DNA from: Flavobacteriales bacterium
GTDB lineage: Bacteria > Bacteroidota > Bacteroidia > Flavobacteriales > Schleiferiaceae
Length of the DNA: 64,000 bases
Direction of reading: 5' to 3'
Assembly (NCBI GenBank): GCA_017795025.1
Contig: CP051243.1
Coordinates: 2,442,897 to 2,506,896, forward strand
The notes under the pieces are model-generated. The model made no database searches. It worked only from the letters and a program-made list of their open reading frames with translations, and was not told the DNA's origin. The translations under genes and the position numbers were made by a program. Shown one piece after another: positions 27,471 through 35,840 of the stretch. Each line of letters starts with the position of its first letter. Within the stretch, counting starts at the first letter, position 1.

Positions 27471-29069
27471 ATGCAGCGCTTTACTCAGCTTTTTCTTCAA
27501 CTCGATCAAAGCAATAAGACCAAAGAAAAGGTTCAGGCCTTGGTGCGCTATTTTGAAGAGGCCGAAGATCAAGATAAAGTTTGGGCGATTGCTTTGTTGA
27601 GTGGTAAACGACCTAAGCGCAGCATCCGCACCAGCGATTTACGAGAATGGGCCTGCGACTTAAGCGGCTTGCCTGCCTGGCTGTTTGAGGAAACCTATCA
27701 TATTGTGGGTGACCTTGCCGAAACTTTAGCCAAGGTGCTGCATTTCGAGGGAAAGGAAAGCACCAAAAGTTTAAGTGAATGGATGCAGGCCATCCTAAAA
27801 CTGAAGGATTTAGAACCGGAAGCTAAGAAAGCCTTTATTCTCCAGTCTTGGAGTGAAATGGATGAATGGCAGCGTTTCGTTTTTAATAAAATGCTGATGG
27901 GAGGCTTTCGGATGGGAGTCTCTCAAAAACTTACCGCGCGAGCTTTAGCCCTGTACACCCAAAAAGAAGAAAGTGAAATTGCCCACCGCCTAACCGGCAA
28001 TTGGCAGGCTCAAAATACCAGCTTTCAAAAACTCATTTTAGAAGAAAAAGCCGCCGACGATTACAGTAAACCTTATCCCTTTTACCTGGCTTATGCTTTA
28101 GAAGACAAGCCGGAGGAACTTGGTGATATCCAAAATTGGCAAGCGGAATGGAAATGGGACGGCATTAGGGGGCAAATCATTTTTAGAGGAGGCCACTTTT
28201 ATTTGTGGAGTCGCGGAGAGGAGCTGATCAGTGAAAAGTTTCCCGAGTTTGAAGAGCTGGTTTCCCTTATTCCCGATGGCACGGTGATCGATGGAGAAAT
28301 CCTCACATATAAGGATGGGCAAATTCTTCCCTTCCAGGATTTACAAACCCGGATTGGTCGAAAAAAGCTGAGTCCGAAATTACTCAAAGAACATCCTGCA
28401 GTATTAAGGGCTTACGACCTATTGGAATGGGAGGGAAAAGATCTGAGAGGCTATCCCTTACAAAAGCGTCGTGCCCTTTTGGAAGCCCTTTGCAGGCAAA
28501 ACCATCTGCACGAAAGTGCCTTACAACTAAGCACGGTACTACAAGCAAAGAGCTGGGAAGAACTAGCCGAGCATCGAGCTACTGCCCGCGAACAACGCAG
28601 TGAAGGCCTAATGCTAAAGCGACTGGACAGCATTTACCAGCATGGCCGTAAAAAAGGAGATTGGTGGAAATGGAAATTAGAACCCCTTACGATTGATGCC
28701 GTTTTGATCTACGGAATGCGTGGGCATGGTCGAAGAACTAACCTTTACACTGATTACACCTTCGCCGTGTGGGATGGTGCTAAGCTCGTGCCGTTTACCA
28801 AAGCTTACAGTGGTTTAAGCGATGCTGAGTTCCGGGAAGTGGATCGCTTTATAAAACAAAATACTTTAGAGCGATTTGGCCCAGTGCGCAGTGTAAAGCC
28901 CGAACTGGTTTTTGAAATTGCCTTTGAAGGTATCCAGGCTTCTAAACGACATAAAAGCGGCATTGCCTTGCGCTTTCCACGGATGAAGCGTTGGCGAAAA
29001 GACAAACCTAAAGAAGAAGCGAATAGCCTGCAGGATTTAAAAGATATGCTGGAAATTTACGGGAGCTAA
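27471..29069 (+). CDS. ATP-dependent DNA ligase
   Basis: 532 residues: an N-terminal helical DNA-binding domain (to about 200), the adenylation domain with nucleophile Lys228 in EWKWDGIRG, GEILTYKDGQILPF, RAYDLLEWEG, EGLMLKR and WWKWK, then an OB-fold C-terminus. This is the architecture of the bacterial cisplatin-damage-response ligase group, which in many genomes sits beside a ligase-associated DEXH helicase and an MBL-type nuclease. Neither partner is present here. It lies 31 bp after purF and may be co-transcribed. Confidence 0.92.
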   Translation: MQRFTQLFLQLDQSNKTKEKVQALVRYFEEAEDQDKVWAIALLSGKRPKRSIRTSDLREWACDLSGLPAWLFEETYHIVGDLAETLAKVLHFEGKESTKSLSEWMQAILKLKDLEPEAKKAFILQSWSEMDEWQRFVFNKMLMGGFRMGVSQKLTARALALYTQKEESEIAHRLTGNWQAQNTSFQKLILEEKAADDYSKPYPFYLAYALEDKPEELGDIQNWQAEWKWDGIRGQIIFRGGHFYLWSRGEELISEKFPEFEELVSLIPDGTVIDGEILTYKDGQILPFQDLQTRIGRKKLSPKLLKEHPAVLRAYDLLEWEGKDLRGYPLQKRRALLEALCRQNHLHESALQLSTVLQAKSWEELAEHRATAREQRSEGLMLKRLDSIYQHGRKKGDWWKWKLEPLTIDAVLIYGMRGHGRRTNLYTDYTFAVWDGAKLVPFTKAYSGLSDAEFREVDRFIKQNTLERFGPVRSVKPELVFEIAFEGIQASKRHKSGIALRFPRMKRWRKDKPKEEANSLQDLKDMLEIYGS

Positions 29070-29094
29070 AGGCTTTTTTTCGACCTTTAGAAGC

Positions 29095-29844
29095 ATGAAA
29101 AAAGGGCTCTTCATTTTCCTGTTCCTAGCCGTGGCTTGTCAAGGTGGCGGTGAAGCCCCGGCTTCCTCCGAGAGCTCTAAAAGTTTGCCAAGCCGGCAAG
29201 CGCCCAAAGTAGTTTCGAAAGATCCACCTGCTCCCGATACCCTGAGGTCCTTTAGTGGGCTCGTAGATCTAGAAGATAGCCTAGGGAGCACTTATCTTGA
29301 TTTTGGTTCGGCGGCTTTAATCCTTCAAGGACAGTTTCCCCTGGAAAGAAATTCGGATACCCTGCAAATTCGGGAATTACCCATGAGGTTTGTTTACCAA
29401 AAACTGTTGCGCTCTGAAGTTTTGGATCCCAAGCTGGAGCTTAAGGCCTACCTCAGCGTTTTAGAGCAAGTAAATCAAATTTATCCCTACGCTCCCGACG
29501 ACCCCAATCGGGAAGACTTTGAAAGCTGGAAAGAGACCCAACAACATTGGCAGGCCTGGTCTGATTTTAAATACCTTCCCTTAGAATCGGGTCATTATCG
29601 CCTACCCATGTTAAACCGCGGAAGTAATGAAGATCCTCCCGCTGCTTTATTTAAGTCCTTGGCTTTAAAAGACACCCTCATTGAATACCCAGGTGATATG
29701 GGAGGCAACAAGGCCGAGTTCCTCTTTATTGGAAAACCAGCAGCCTATTTTATTCCCCGGGCGCTAATCAAAGTCGAGCTTTATGATGGGGAAGTGCTGA
29801 AGTCCGAACGTTACCTCTCTATAATCTTTAGTTATGGTTGTTAA
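29095..29844 (+). CDS. Lipoprotein, hypothetical
   Basis: 249 residues with a lipoprotein signal (AVAC, Cys15), then a Gly/Ser/Pro-rich linker of about 30 residues and a mixed alpha/beta domain. No recognised motif. A 7-bp inverted repeat (CTAAAGG / CCTTTAG, 29066-29090) with a T-run in its loop lies between the ligase stop and this ATG. It overlaps the next lipoprotein gene by 11 bp. Confidence 0.65.
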   Translation: MKKGLFIFLFLAVACQGGGEAPASSESSKSLPSRQAPKVVSKDPPAPDTLRSFSGLVDLEDSLGSTYLDFGSAALILQGQFPLERNSDTLQIRELPMRFVYQKLLRSEVLDPKLELKAYLSVLEQVNQIYPYAPDDPNREDFESWKETQQHWQAWSDFKYLPLESGHYRLPMLNRGSNEDPPAALFKSLALKDTLIEYPGDMGGNKAEFLFIGKPAAYFIPRALIKVELYDGEVLKSERYLSIIFSYGC

Positions 29845-30328
29845 GGGGTTTAAGAAATGGATTCTTCTTATTGGCGTAATTGGTCTCACCGCTTGTTCTT
29901 GGGAGTACCACCGTAGTCATTATAAAACCCCATTTCACAATCCGCAGCCTGGAACTTTTTACACTGCATTCGATTCTATTGTAAACTCGGAACATGGAAA
30001 CTGTTCTCGTAAACGGTTTTACATTAAGGATGGCGATTGGCTCCATATGTCGAGTTGTGAGTGCGAAGACCTCTGGTTAGTGGATTCGGCCTTCGATGAA
30101 AGGGGTCGACTTTATATAAGCTTTAACCGCCATTTGGTGAAGAGTAAGCAATACCTCTATGACAGCAGTGCCACTGTATACTACGACCGTAAAGGGCGCC
30201 CTTTAAAACGGTATATTGATATTAACCAAGCGGATACGACTTATGAGTATTGGCATTATTACGATGCCCTTGGAAATCCAGAAGCGGAGAAACGACCGGT
30301 AATTTATTCAATCCTTGAAGGTGAATAA
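29834..30328 (+). CDS. Lipoprotein, hypothetical
   Basis: 164 residues with lipobox LTAC (Cys21). The C-terminal half contains VYYDRKGRPLKRYIDI and YWHYYDALGNPEA, two short repeats resembling the toxin/antitoxin-type MORN-like beta strands seen in Bacteroidota lipoproteins. Four cysteines lie in the mature protein, two of them in SSCECED. Function unknown. It overlaps the upstream lipoprotein by 11 bp and the downstream DUF3820 gene by about 14 bp, so three genes form one operon. Confidence 0.6.
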   Translation: MVVKGFKKWILLIGVIGLTACSWEYHRSHYKTPFHNPQPGTFYTAFDSIVNSEHGNCSRKRFYIKDGDWLHMSSCECEDLWLVDSAFDERGRLYISFNRHLVKSKQYLYDSSATVYYDRKGRPLKRYIDINQADTTYEYWHYYDALGNPEAEKRPVIYSILEGE

Positions 30329-30560
30329 TCCGATTGGCGACAAACGTATTTTAATCGAAATCGTCCAAAAAGAAATGCCTTTCGGTAAATATGCCGGCAG
30401 AAAGCTTTGCGATTTACCCACCTATTACTTGGAATGGTTTTATGCCCAAGGATGGCCTAAGGGACGATTGGGCGCCCAGCTCGAAACCCTTTTTGTGATT
30501 CGGACGGAGGGATTACAAGATATTTTGGAGGAACTGAAAAGAAGGTACGGAAGTCAATAG
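30315..30560 (+). CDS. DUF3820 family protein
   Basis: 81 residues with the DUF3820 core: MPFGKYAGRKLCDLPTYYLEWF followed by AQGWPKGRLGAQLET. The start is TTG at 30315 or GTG at 30321; both overlap the preceding lipoprotein. An ATG at 30375 would begin at the conserved core but lose the helix before it. The family is small, cytoplasmic and of unknown function. The 3' end overlaps the convergent yoeB gene by 7 bp. Confidence 0.75.
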   Translation: MKVNNPIGDKRILIEIVQKEMPFGKYAGRKLCDLPTYYLEWFYAQGWPKGRLGAQLETLFVIRTEGLQDILEELKRRYGSQ

Positions 30561-30808
30561 TGGTATCTGCATTGAACGATTCGGATTTGATTATCCACTA
30601 CCCGATATACCAATCTGTGTTCTAAACTTATTCTGCGAGACCAGTAGCCCGAAAGCGCATATCGCAAAGGCTCTGGCGAACCTAATCCCTGAAAGGGAGT
30701 GCGCATGATATCTTTAATAATTAAATTTATTCTCTTTAAAACTTTGGGGTCTGTCTTTTGCCAATACCCATAATCTTCCCAAGCTTCTTTACTAAAAAGC
30801 AAGTCCAT
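30554..30808 (-). CDS. yoeB: YoeB-type mRNA interferase toxin
   Basis: 84 residues with the complete Txe/YoeB pattern: an early AWEDYGYWQ motif, K..L.RIN.LI.DI, PFQGLGSPEPLRY, WSRRISLEHRLVYRV, and the C-terminal CRYHY with His83-Tyr84 at the end, as in E. coli YoeB. The catalytic Glu, Arg, His and Tyr positions are all present, so the toxin looks active. It cleaves mRNA at the ribosomal A site. It is encoded 2 bp after its antitoxin, as is usual. Confidence 0.95.
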   Translation of the reverse strand: MDLLFSKEAWEDYGYWQKTDPKVLKRINLIIKDIMRTPFQGLGSPEPLRYALSGYWSRRISLEHRLVYRVVDNQIRIVQCRYHY

Positions 30809-30810
30809 TG

Positions 30811-31062
30811 CTAGTCTTGAAAATTGTGCTCCTTTAAAGCTCCACTTTTATCAGATTCAATTGACTTTAAAAGTCGTTCTGCATTTTTAGGACTCTTTAG
30901 CAAATGGAAAGTCTCTTGCATGCTATTGTATTCACTCTTGCTCATTAAGACTAAATCAAGGCCTTTGGGTCTTGAAATAAATAGGGGTTTACCCATTTCC
31001 AACACCTTATCAAAATAAGACTTCATGTTGCGACGGAATTGCGAAAGTGTGGTGATTTCCAT
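30811..31062 (-). CDS. yefM: YefM-type antitoxin
   Basis: 83 residues of the Phd/YefM fold: an N-terminal DNA-binding domain (MEITTLSQFRRNMKSYFDKV, PLFISRPKGLDLVLMSKSEY), then the helical toxin-wrapping tail (NAERLLKSIE). It neutralises YoeB and, in a complex with it, represses the operon. Two TGTACA half-palindromes occur 28-45 bp upstream of the start, matching the core of the E. coli YefM operator. Confidence 0.95.
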   Translation of the reverse strand: MEITTLSQFRRNMKSYFDKVLEMGKPLFISRPKGLDLVLMSKSEYNSMQETFHLLKSPKNAERLLKSIESDKSGALKEHNFQD

Positions 31063-31077
31063 GCTAATTGCTTTTTA

Positions 31078-31085
31078 CAAATATA
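31078..31085 (-). promoter_or_regulatory. Promoter -7 box of yefM-yoeB
   Basis: On the minus strand this reads TATATTTG, a match to the Bacteroidota TAnnTTTG element. It ends 15 nt before the yefM ATG. The two TGTACA sites lie immediately upstream, so the repressor would cover the region between the -7 and -33 elements. Confidence 0.6.
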
Positions 31086-31089
31086 CAAA

Positions 31090-31107
31090 TGTACATGTTG
31101 GTGTACA
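31090..31107. promoter_or_regulatory. Putative YefM-YoeB operator (two TGTACA cores)
   Basis: TGTACA occurs at 31090-31095 and 31102-31107, centre-to-centre 12 bp. The E. coli yefM operator is known to consist of two palindromes with TGTACA cores, and I recall the same one-turn spacing. The position just upstream of the -7 box fits autorepression. Binding itself is inferred. Confidence 0.75.
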
Positions 31108-31230
31108 TGCTTAAAAACGTTTAAAACAGGCTTGTAATTATACGCTAGCTTCTTAGCTATATTCCTTATAATCGCTGCAAATAGACGCGCATTCTATGGA
31201 TTATTTCTCCACTTTTGCCCTCACATTGCT

Positions 31231-32136
31231 ATGGAGAACTCAGACAAAATAAAAGCCCATTTAGCCTTAATCGCCGTTGCCTTGATTTATGGGCTTAATT
31301 ACTCTATTGCTAAAGACGTTATGCCCGACTTCGTGCAGCCGCGGGCCTTTATTTTGCTGCGCGTTTCGGGGGCGGTAATTCTCTTTTTCGCCTTGGGTCT
31401 CAATATGAAAAAGGAAGTTGTGGCAAAATCGGATTGGTTGCGCATCATTGCCGCGGGCTTTTTCGGTGTGGCCGCCAATCAACTGCTCTTTTTTGAAGGT
31501 TTAAATATTACGACCCCCATCTCTGCAGCAGTAATCATGACTACAAACCCCATTATGGTTTTAAGTCTTTCCGCGATTTTTTTAAAGGCTCCCCTCACCT
31601 GGCCTCGGATTGGAGGTATCCTATTGGGGATCAGTGGTGCCCTCTATTTAATTACCAAAGGAGGCGATTTTCAGAATATTTTTCATGCCGGCGAATCCTT
31701 GGGTAATACCCTCGTAATGCTTAACGCCCTTTCTTACGCCTCATACCTCGTAGTAGTAAAACCCCTAATGGCTCGATACCGGCCCTATACCGTAATCAAA
31801 TGGGTATTTTTAGCCGGCTTGGCCTTTGTTATTCCCTTTGGAATTGGTCAAGTCCCCGCCATAAACTGGGCCGATATGCCCCTTAAGATTTATTGGGAAA
31901 TCGCTTTTGTGATTGTGGGCACAACCTTCCTCGCCTACTTACTCAACATCTTCGCCCTAAAAACGGTGAGCTCTACTACGGTAAGTTTCTATATCTACCT
32001 CCAACCCTTGGTAGCCACCTTAGCCGCCATTGCCCTTGGTAGCGACCAACCCGAATACCATATGCTCGTATCGGCAGCCTTAATTTTTATGGGCGTATAT
32101 CTCGTGTCCTTCTACAAACGCAAGAACTTGCAATAA
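31231..32136 (+). CDS. EamA/DMT-family transporter
   Basis: 301 residues with ten hydrophobic segments arranged as two EamA repeats (residues about 10-140 and 150-295). The typical early LIYGLNYSIAKDV and the N-repeat end SGALYLITKGG are visible. It exports or imports a small metabolite of unknown identity across the inner membrane. A CACTTTTG box lies 13 nt before the ATG. It is followed by yicC with a 16-bp gap. Confidence 0.9.
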   Translation: MENSDKIKAHLALIAVALIYGLNYSIAKDVMPDFVQPRAFILLRVSGAVILFFALGLNMKKEVVAKSDWLRIIAAGFFGVAANQLLFFEGLNITTPISAAVIMTTNPIMVLSLSAIFLKAPLTWPRIGGILLGISGALYLITKGGDFQNIFHAGESLGNTLVMLNALSYASYLVVVKPLMARYRPYTVIKWVFLAGLAFVIPFGIGQVPAINWADMPLKIYWEIAFVIVGTTFLAYLLNIFALKTVSSTTVSFYIYLQPLVATLAAIALGSDQPEYHMLVSAALIFMGVYLVSFYKRKNLQ

Positions 32137-32152
32137 CTTAACTTTGCCGCCT

Positions 32153-33022
32153 ATGACTTCCTTGTACTCCATGACCGGCTTTGGTAAAAAGGTTTTGCAG
32201 CTGCCCGGTAAAAAAATTAGTATTGAAATCAAAAGCCTGAACAGTAAGCAGGCGGATATTAACCTTCGATTACCTTCTCTATACCGCAGCAAGGAAGGCG
32301 ACATTCGTCAGATGATAGCCCAAAACCTAGTGCGGGGCAAGATAGATTGCAATATCAATGTAGAGATTACGGGCCTTGAAAGCGCTCCTCAAATAAACAT
32401 GGACCTTGCCGAAGGCTATTTGAACCAATTGAAAACATTAAGCGAAAAAACGGGCCTAGAAGGCGACTTTTTAGGTTCGGTGATGCGCTTAACGGATGTT
32501 TGGCAAAGTGGGCAGGACGAAATTTCGGACGAGGAATGGGATCAGCTTAAGTCGGGTATGCAAGAAGCCATCGATGCGTTGATGAATTTCCGGGCCACAG
32601 AAGGTGGTCGACTAGCTGAAGACCTAGAATTACGCTTGGCCAATATCGAAGCCGCACAAGCTAAAATTGAGCCCCTGGAAGAAGAACGCCGCCAACGCGT
32701 AAAAGATAAATTACAGCGCAGTTTAGATCAGTTAAAGGCCGAAATTGACCAAGATCGCTTTGAACAAGAGTTGATTTATTATCTCGAGAAGTACGATGTA
32801 ACCGAGGAAAAAGTGCGCCTAAGTACCCATATCCGTTACTTCCGCGAATTGATGCAAGAAGGGAAGATGGTGGGCAAAAAATTAGGCTTTGTGAGTCAAG
32901 AAATTGGCCGCGAAATAAACACTTTAGGCAGCAAAGCGAACCATGCGGAAATGCAGCGGTTAGTAGTAGAAATGAAGGATGAACTTGAGAAAATTAAAGA
33001 GCAATCTTTAAACATCCTTTAA
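32153..33022 (+). CDS. yicC: YicC/YloC family endoribonuclease
   Basis: About 289 residues. The family start SMTGFGKK is present, with SLNSKQADINLRLP, RGKIDCNINVE, and a conserved C-terminal block (RELMQEGKMVGKKLGFVSQEIGREINTLGSKAN). YicC proteins are endoribonucleases linked to RNA turnover. An in-frame TTG at 32144 is part of the TAACTTTG promoter box, so the ATG at 32153, 6 nt after the box, is preferred. It is followed by gmk and nadD, a common Bacteroidota order. Confidence 0.93.
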   Translation: MTSLYSMTGFGKKVLQLPGKKISIEIKSLNSKQADINLRLPSLYRSKEGDIRQMIAQNLVRGKIDCNINVEITGLESAPQINMDLAEGYLNQLKTLSEKTGLEGDFLGSVMRLTDVWQSGQDEISDEEWDQLKSGMQEAIDALMNFRATEGGRLAEDLELRLANIEAAQAKIEPLEEERRQRVKDKLQRSLDQLKAEIDQDRFEQELIYYLEKYDVTEEKVRLSTHIRYFRELMQEGKMVGKKLGFVSQEIGREINTLGSKANHAEMQRLVVEMKDELEKIKEQSLNIL

Positions 33023-33034
33023 ACCAATAAGGCC

Positions 33035-33610
33035 ATGTCGGGCACCCCTAAAATGATCATCTTTTCGGCTCCTTCTGGAGCAGGAAAAACCACCATTGTA
33101 AGACATCTACTGAATCAAGAAGAGCTAAACTTGGCTTTTAGCATTTCGGCCACCAGTCGGGAGCCGAGGGGCAAAGAGGTGCACGGAAAAGACTATTACT
33201 TCTTTAGTAATGATGACTTTAACAAAAAGGTGGAAGCCGGTGCTTTCTTGGAATGGGAAGAAGTGTACTCTGGTACTAAATACGGAACCCTCCGCTCGGA
33301 AATTGAACGGCTTTGGGATGAAGGCAAAAATGTAATTTTTGATATCGATGTGGTAGGAGGCTTAAACCTTAAAAGTCTTTATGGCGAGCGTGCCCTGGCC
33401 GTTTTTGTAATGCCTCCCGATGAAGAGGAATTAGAGCGTCGCCTGCGCGGAAGAGCTACCGATAGTGAGGATAAAATTCGCCAGCGTATGGCAAAGGCCC
33501 GTAAGGAGATTGGTCGCGCCGATCGGTTTGATCACATCCTCATGAATCGAGACCTTGAAACCGCCAAGCTCGAAGCCCAAAACCTGATTAAAATCTTCCT
33601 TGGTAAATGA
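33035..33610 (+). CDS. gmk: Guanylate kinase
   Basis: 191 residues with P-loop SAPSGAGKTTIV near the start, SATSREPRGKEVHGKDYYF (GMP binding), FLEWEEVYSGTKYGT, and FDIDVVGGLNLK. It phosphorylates GMP to GDP. It is the second gene of yicC-gmk-nadD; its stop overlaps the nadD ATG by 4 bp. Confidence 0.97.
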   Translation: MSGTPKMIIFSAPSGAGKTTIVRHLLNQEELNLAFSISATSREPRGKEVHGKDYYFFSNDDFNKKVEAGAFLEWEEVYSGTKYGTLRSEIERLWDEGKNVIFDIDVVGGLNLKSLYGERALAVFVMPPDEEELERRLRGRATDSEDKIRQRMAKARKEIGRADRFDHILMNRDLETAKLEAQNLIKIFLGK

Positions 33611-34188
33611 TGAAAAAGGTTGGCCTCTACTTCGGAACCTTCAATCCTATACATGTTGGGCATTGCATCATCGCTCAATACATGTTGGAGTTTACCAACT
33701 TGGATGAAGTATGGTTTGTAGTTACACCCCACAATCCTCATAAAAAGAAAAGTAGCCTACTTGATGATCGCCAACGTTTACATATGGTAAACCTAGCCAT
33801 TGGCGAACATTATAAGTTAAGGGTGAGCGATGTGGAGTTTAGTTTGAATCAACCTTCTTATACGGCTGTTACCCTGGCACATCTTCAAGAACAGCATCCG
33901 GAGTTTCATTTTAACCTAATTATGGGGGAGGACAACCTCGAAAGTTTTCCGCGTTGGCGCAATTACGAAGCTATTCTCGCTAACCACGAGCTTTACGTTT
34001 ACCCTCGCATTGGCAGCGATGGCGGTCCTTTAGCGGACCATCCAAAGGTTCACATTACGCAAGCGCCCATTATTGAGATTGCTTCTACCGATATCCGCAT
34101 GGCTATTAAGGAAGGCAAGGATGTGAGCTATATGCTACCCCCCCGAGTTTGGGAGTATATTGATGAAGAGCTTTTTTATCGAGAATAA
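33607..34188 (+). CDS. nadD: Nicotinate-nucleotide adenylyltransferase
   Basis: 193 residues with the nucleotidyltransferase motif GTFNPIHVGHCIIAQ (HxGH), TPHNPHKKKSSLLDD, LIMGEDNLESFPRW, and the C-terminal ISSTD-like EIASTDIR. It adenylates nicotinate mononucleotide in NAD synthesis. Overlaps gmk by 4 bp and is followed by a strong hairpin terminator. Confidence 0.96.
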   Translation: MMKKVGLYFGTFNPIHVGHCIIAQYMLEFTNLDEVWFVVTPHNPHKKKSSLLDDRQRLHMVNLAIGEHYKLRVSDVEFSLNQPSYTAVTLAHLQEQHPEFHFNLIMGEDNLESFPRWRNYEAILANHELYVYPRIGSDGGPLADHPKVHITQAPIIEIASTDIRMAIKEGKDVSYMLPPRVWEYIDEELFYRE

Positions 34189-34192
34189 AAAA

Positions 34193-34220
34193 TCCCGATC
34201 TAAGCGAACTTAAATCGGGA
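34193..34220. terminator. Hairpin terminator after nadD
   Basis: A 12-bp stem with one mismatch (TCCCGATCTAAG / CTTAAATCGGGA) around a CGAA tetraloop. A-run on the left and AAAATTTT on the right suit bidirectional termination. It lies 4 bp after the nadD stop. Confidence 0.85.
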
Positions 34221-34318
34221 AAATTTTGTGATGACCGGGTCCCTAGTGTTAATACGCCCTAAGCCATCAACTATCCTATTTCAAGTCAAATGTAGGGCGA
34301 GGTAAAAGGCTTGCCTTG

Positions 34319-34870
34319 TCAGGCCTTGCGCAATTTTACTAGGTATCGGCTTTTAACAATTTCTTGATGATGTTTGTCGTGGCCTGGCAAAACAAAGGCC
34401 AAGGCCGCAACACTTAGGGGACCCGCCTCAGTGCGTCCTTTAGCCTCCCACTGCTCTATGTTTAAGCCCGCAAAGAAGTCGAGGCTCGCTTGCTTCACTT
34501 GCTGATACTCCTGTAAAATGGAAGCCCAAGCCCGCGCGTTTGCCCCACTATTTGCGACATAGGCATTGTGATCAAAACCAGGCAGCGTCTTCTCTTCCCC
34601 GCGGGAAATACAAAGGGCGCGGTACACAAATACGCGTTCGGTATCGCAAATATGGCTAAGCATCTCCTTTAAGGTCCATTTCCCTTGCTCATAGGCAAAG
34701 CTGGCTTCTTCCTCAGCGATATCATGCCAAAATGCAAGCGCATCCTGCATCTGATATTGTAAGGCCTCTAGTATGGGACGCTCGAAATCCGACCACCGAA
34801 AATAATTCTCGTAATAATCAGGATAATCTCCTTTGGCGGGCCGTTCTAAACAAAAATTTAAGGGATCCAC
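34319..34870 (-). CDS. DinB family protein
   Basis: 183 residues of the DinB/YfiT four-helix metal-binding fold. The expected histidines are seen in EMLSHICDTERVFVYRAL and in the C-terminal PGHDKHHQEIVKSRYL. These proteins are often thiol transferases or damage-inducible proteins of unknown substrate. The start overlaps the end of menB by 13 bp, so it is co-transcribed with menB. Confidence 0.88.
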   Translation of the reverse strand: MDPLNFCLERPAKGDYPDYYENYFRWSDFERPILEALQYQMQDALAFWHDIAEEEASFAYEQGKWTLKEMLSHICDTERVFVYRALCISRGEEKTLPGFDHNAYVANSGANARAWASILQEYQQVKQASLDFFAGLNIEQWEAKGRTEAGPLSVAALAFVLPGHDKHHQEIVKSRYLVKLRKA

Positions 34871-35700
34871 TTGATGTCTTTAAAGTTTGGTTTACGCTTC
34901 TCCAAGAAAGCATTACGCCCTTCCTTAGCCTCCTCGGTCATATAAGCTAAGCGCGTAGCCTCCCCGGCAAATACCTGCTGTCCTACCATGCCATCATCCG
35001 TAAGGTTAAAGGCAAACTTGAGCATCTTGATAGAAGTAGGCGACTTGGCTAAAATTTCTTGGGCCCACTGATAGGCTTCGTCCTCCAATTGATCGTGCGG
35101 AATGGAAGCATTTACCATTCCCATCGCCTCTGCCTCATCAGCGGAGTAATTACGACCTAAAAAGAAAATTTCCCTGGCCTTCTTCTGACCAATCATTTTA
35201 GCGAGATAGGCTGATCCATAGCCACCATCGAAGCTGGTTACATCGGCATCAGTTTGTTTAAAGATGGCGTGCTCTTTACTGGCTAAGGTTAAATCGCAGA
35301 CCACATGTAAACTATGACCTCCGCCAACAGCCCAGCCAGGAACAACGGCAATAACCACCTTAGGCATAAACCGGATCAAGCGCTGCACCTCCAAAATATT
35401 GAGGCGGGGCATGCCATCATCATCCACATAACCTTGATGACCTCTCGCGTTTTGATCGCCTCCGCTGCAAAAAGAATATACGCCGTCTTTGGGAGAAGGG
35501 CCCTCTGCACTAAAAAGCACTACGCCAATTGACGTGTCTTCTCTGGCATCTAAGAAAGCTTCGTACAATTCCGCTACGGTTTTGGGACGAAAAGCATTGC
35601 GTACTTCCGGACGATTAAAAGCGATTCGAGCCACGCCATCGCCAGATTTTTTATAGGTAATGTCCTCGTATTCTTTAACTGTAGTCCAGTTTGCCGCCAT
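34858..35700 (-). CDS. menB: 1,4-dihydroxy-2-naphthoyl-CoA synthase
   Basis: 280 residues of the crotonase fold. MenB-specific motifs are visible: ITYKKSGDGVARIAFNRPEVRNAFRP at the N-terminus, FCSGGDQNARG, VPGWAVGGGHSLHVVCDLTLAS (oxyanion hole), and DGGYGSAYLAK. It closes the naphthoate ring in menaquinone synthesis. Other men genes are not in the window. A TATCTTTG promoter box is 15 nt before the ATG; the DinB gene overlaps its 3' end. Confidence 0.96.
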   Translation of the reverse strand: MAANWTTVKEYEDITYKKSGDGVARIAFNRPEVRNAFRPKTVAELYEAFLDAREDTSIGVVLFSAEGPSPKDGVYSFCSGGDQNARGHQGYVDDDGMPRLNILEVQRLIRFMPKVVIAVVPGWAVGGGHSLHVVCDLTLASKEHAIFKQTDADVTSFDGGYGSAYLAKMIGQKKAREIFFLGRNYSADEAEAMGMVNASIPHDQLEDEAYQWAQEILAKSPTSIKMLKFAFNLTDDGMVGQQVFAGEATRLAYMTEEAKEGRNAFLEKRKPNFKDIKWIP

Positions 35701-35715
35701 AATTCAAATTTTGCG

Positions 35716-35723
35716 CAAAGATA
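35716..35723 (-). promoter_or_regulatory. Promoter -7 box of menB
   Basis: Minus-strand TATCTTTG, a TAnnTTTG match ending 15 nt before the menB ATG. No clear -33 TTG is seen at the usual spacing. Confidence 0.55.
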
Positions 35724-35799
35724 AGCGCTAGGCCCAGAAAGGGGACGACATCTGCTTCTGAGTTTAAAAGTGAAGTTTGAACCTAAAGTCGAATTAAAA

Positions 35800-35840
35800 G
35801 CCGCCCCCTTTAGGAGCGACTTTCAAAAGCACTAGGCGGC
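35800..35840 (-). terminator. Probable terminator after ssb
   Basis: On the minus strand, GCCGCC (overlapping the last ssb codons) pairs with GGCGGC 29 nt further on and is followed by TTTTAATT. A longer stem can form if flanking bases are included. The large loop makes this only moderately convincing. Confidence 0.45.

Noticed and set aside
29066-29090. Inverted repeat CTAAAGG / CCTTTAG with a T-run in its loop before the lipoprotein gene
   Set aside because: The T-run is in the loop rather than after the stem, so it does not fit a terminator; chance pairing of short A/T-rich arms is likely.
34255-34299. 7-bp inverted repeat CGCCCTA ... TAGGGCG between nadD and the DinB gene
   Set aside because: The 31-nt loop and lack of a T-run make it a weak terminator candidate, and a much better hairpin lies at 34193-34220.
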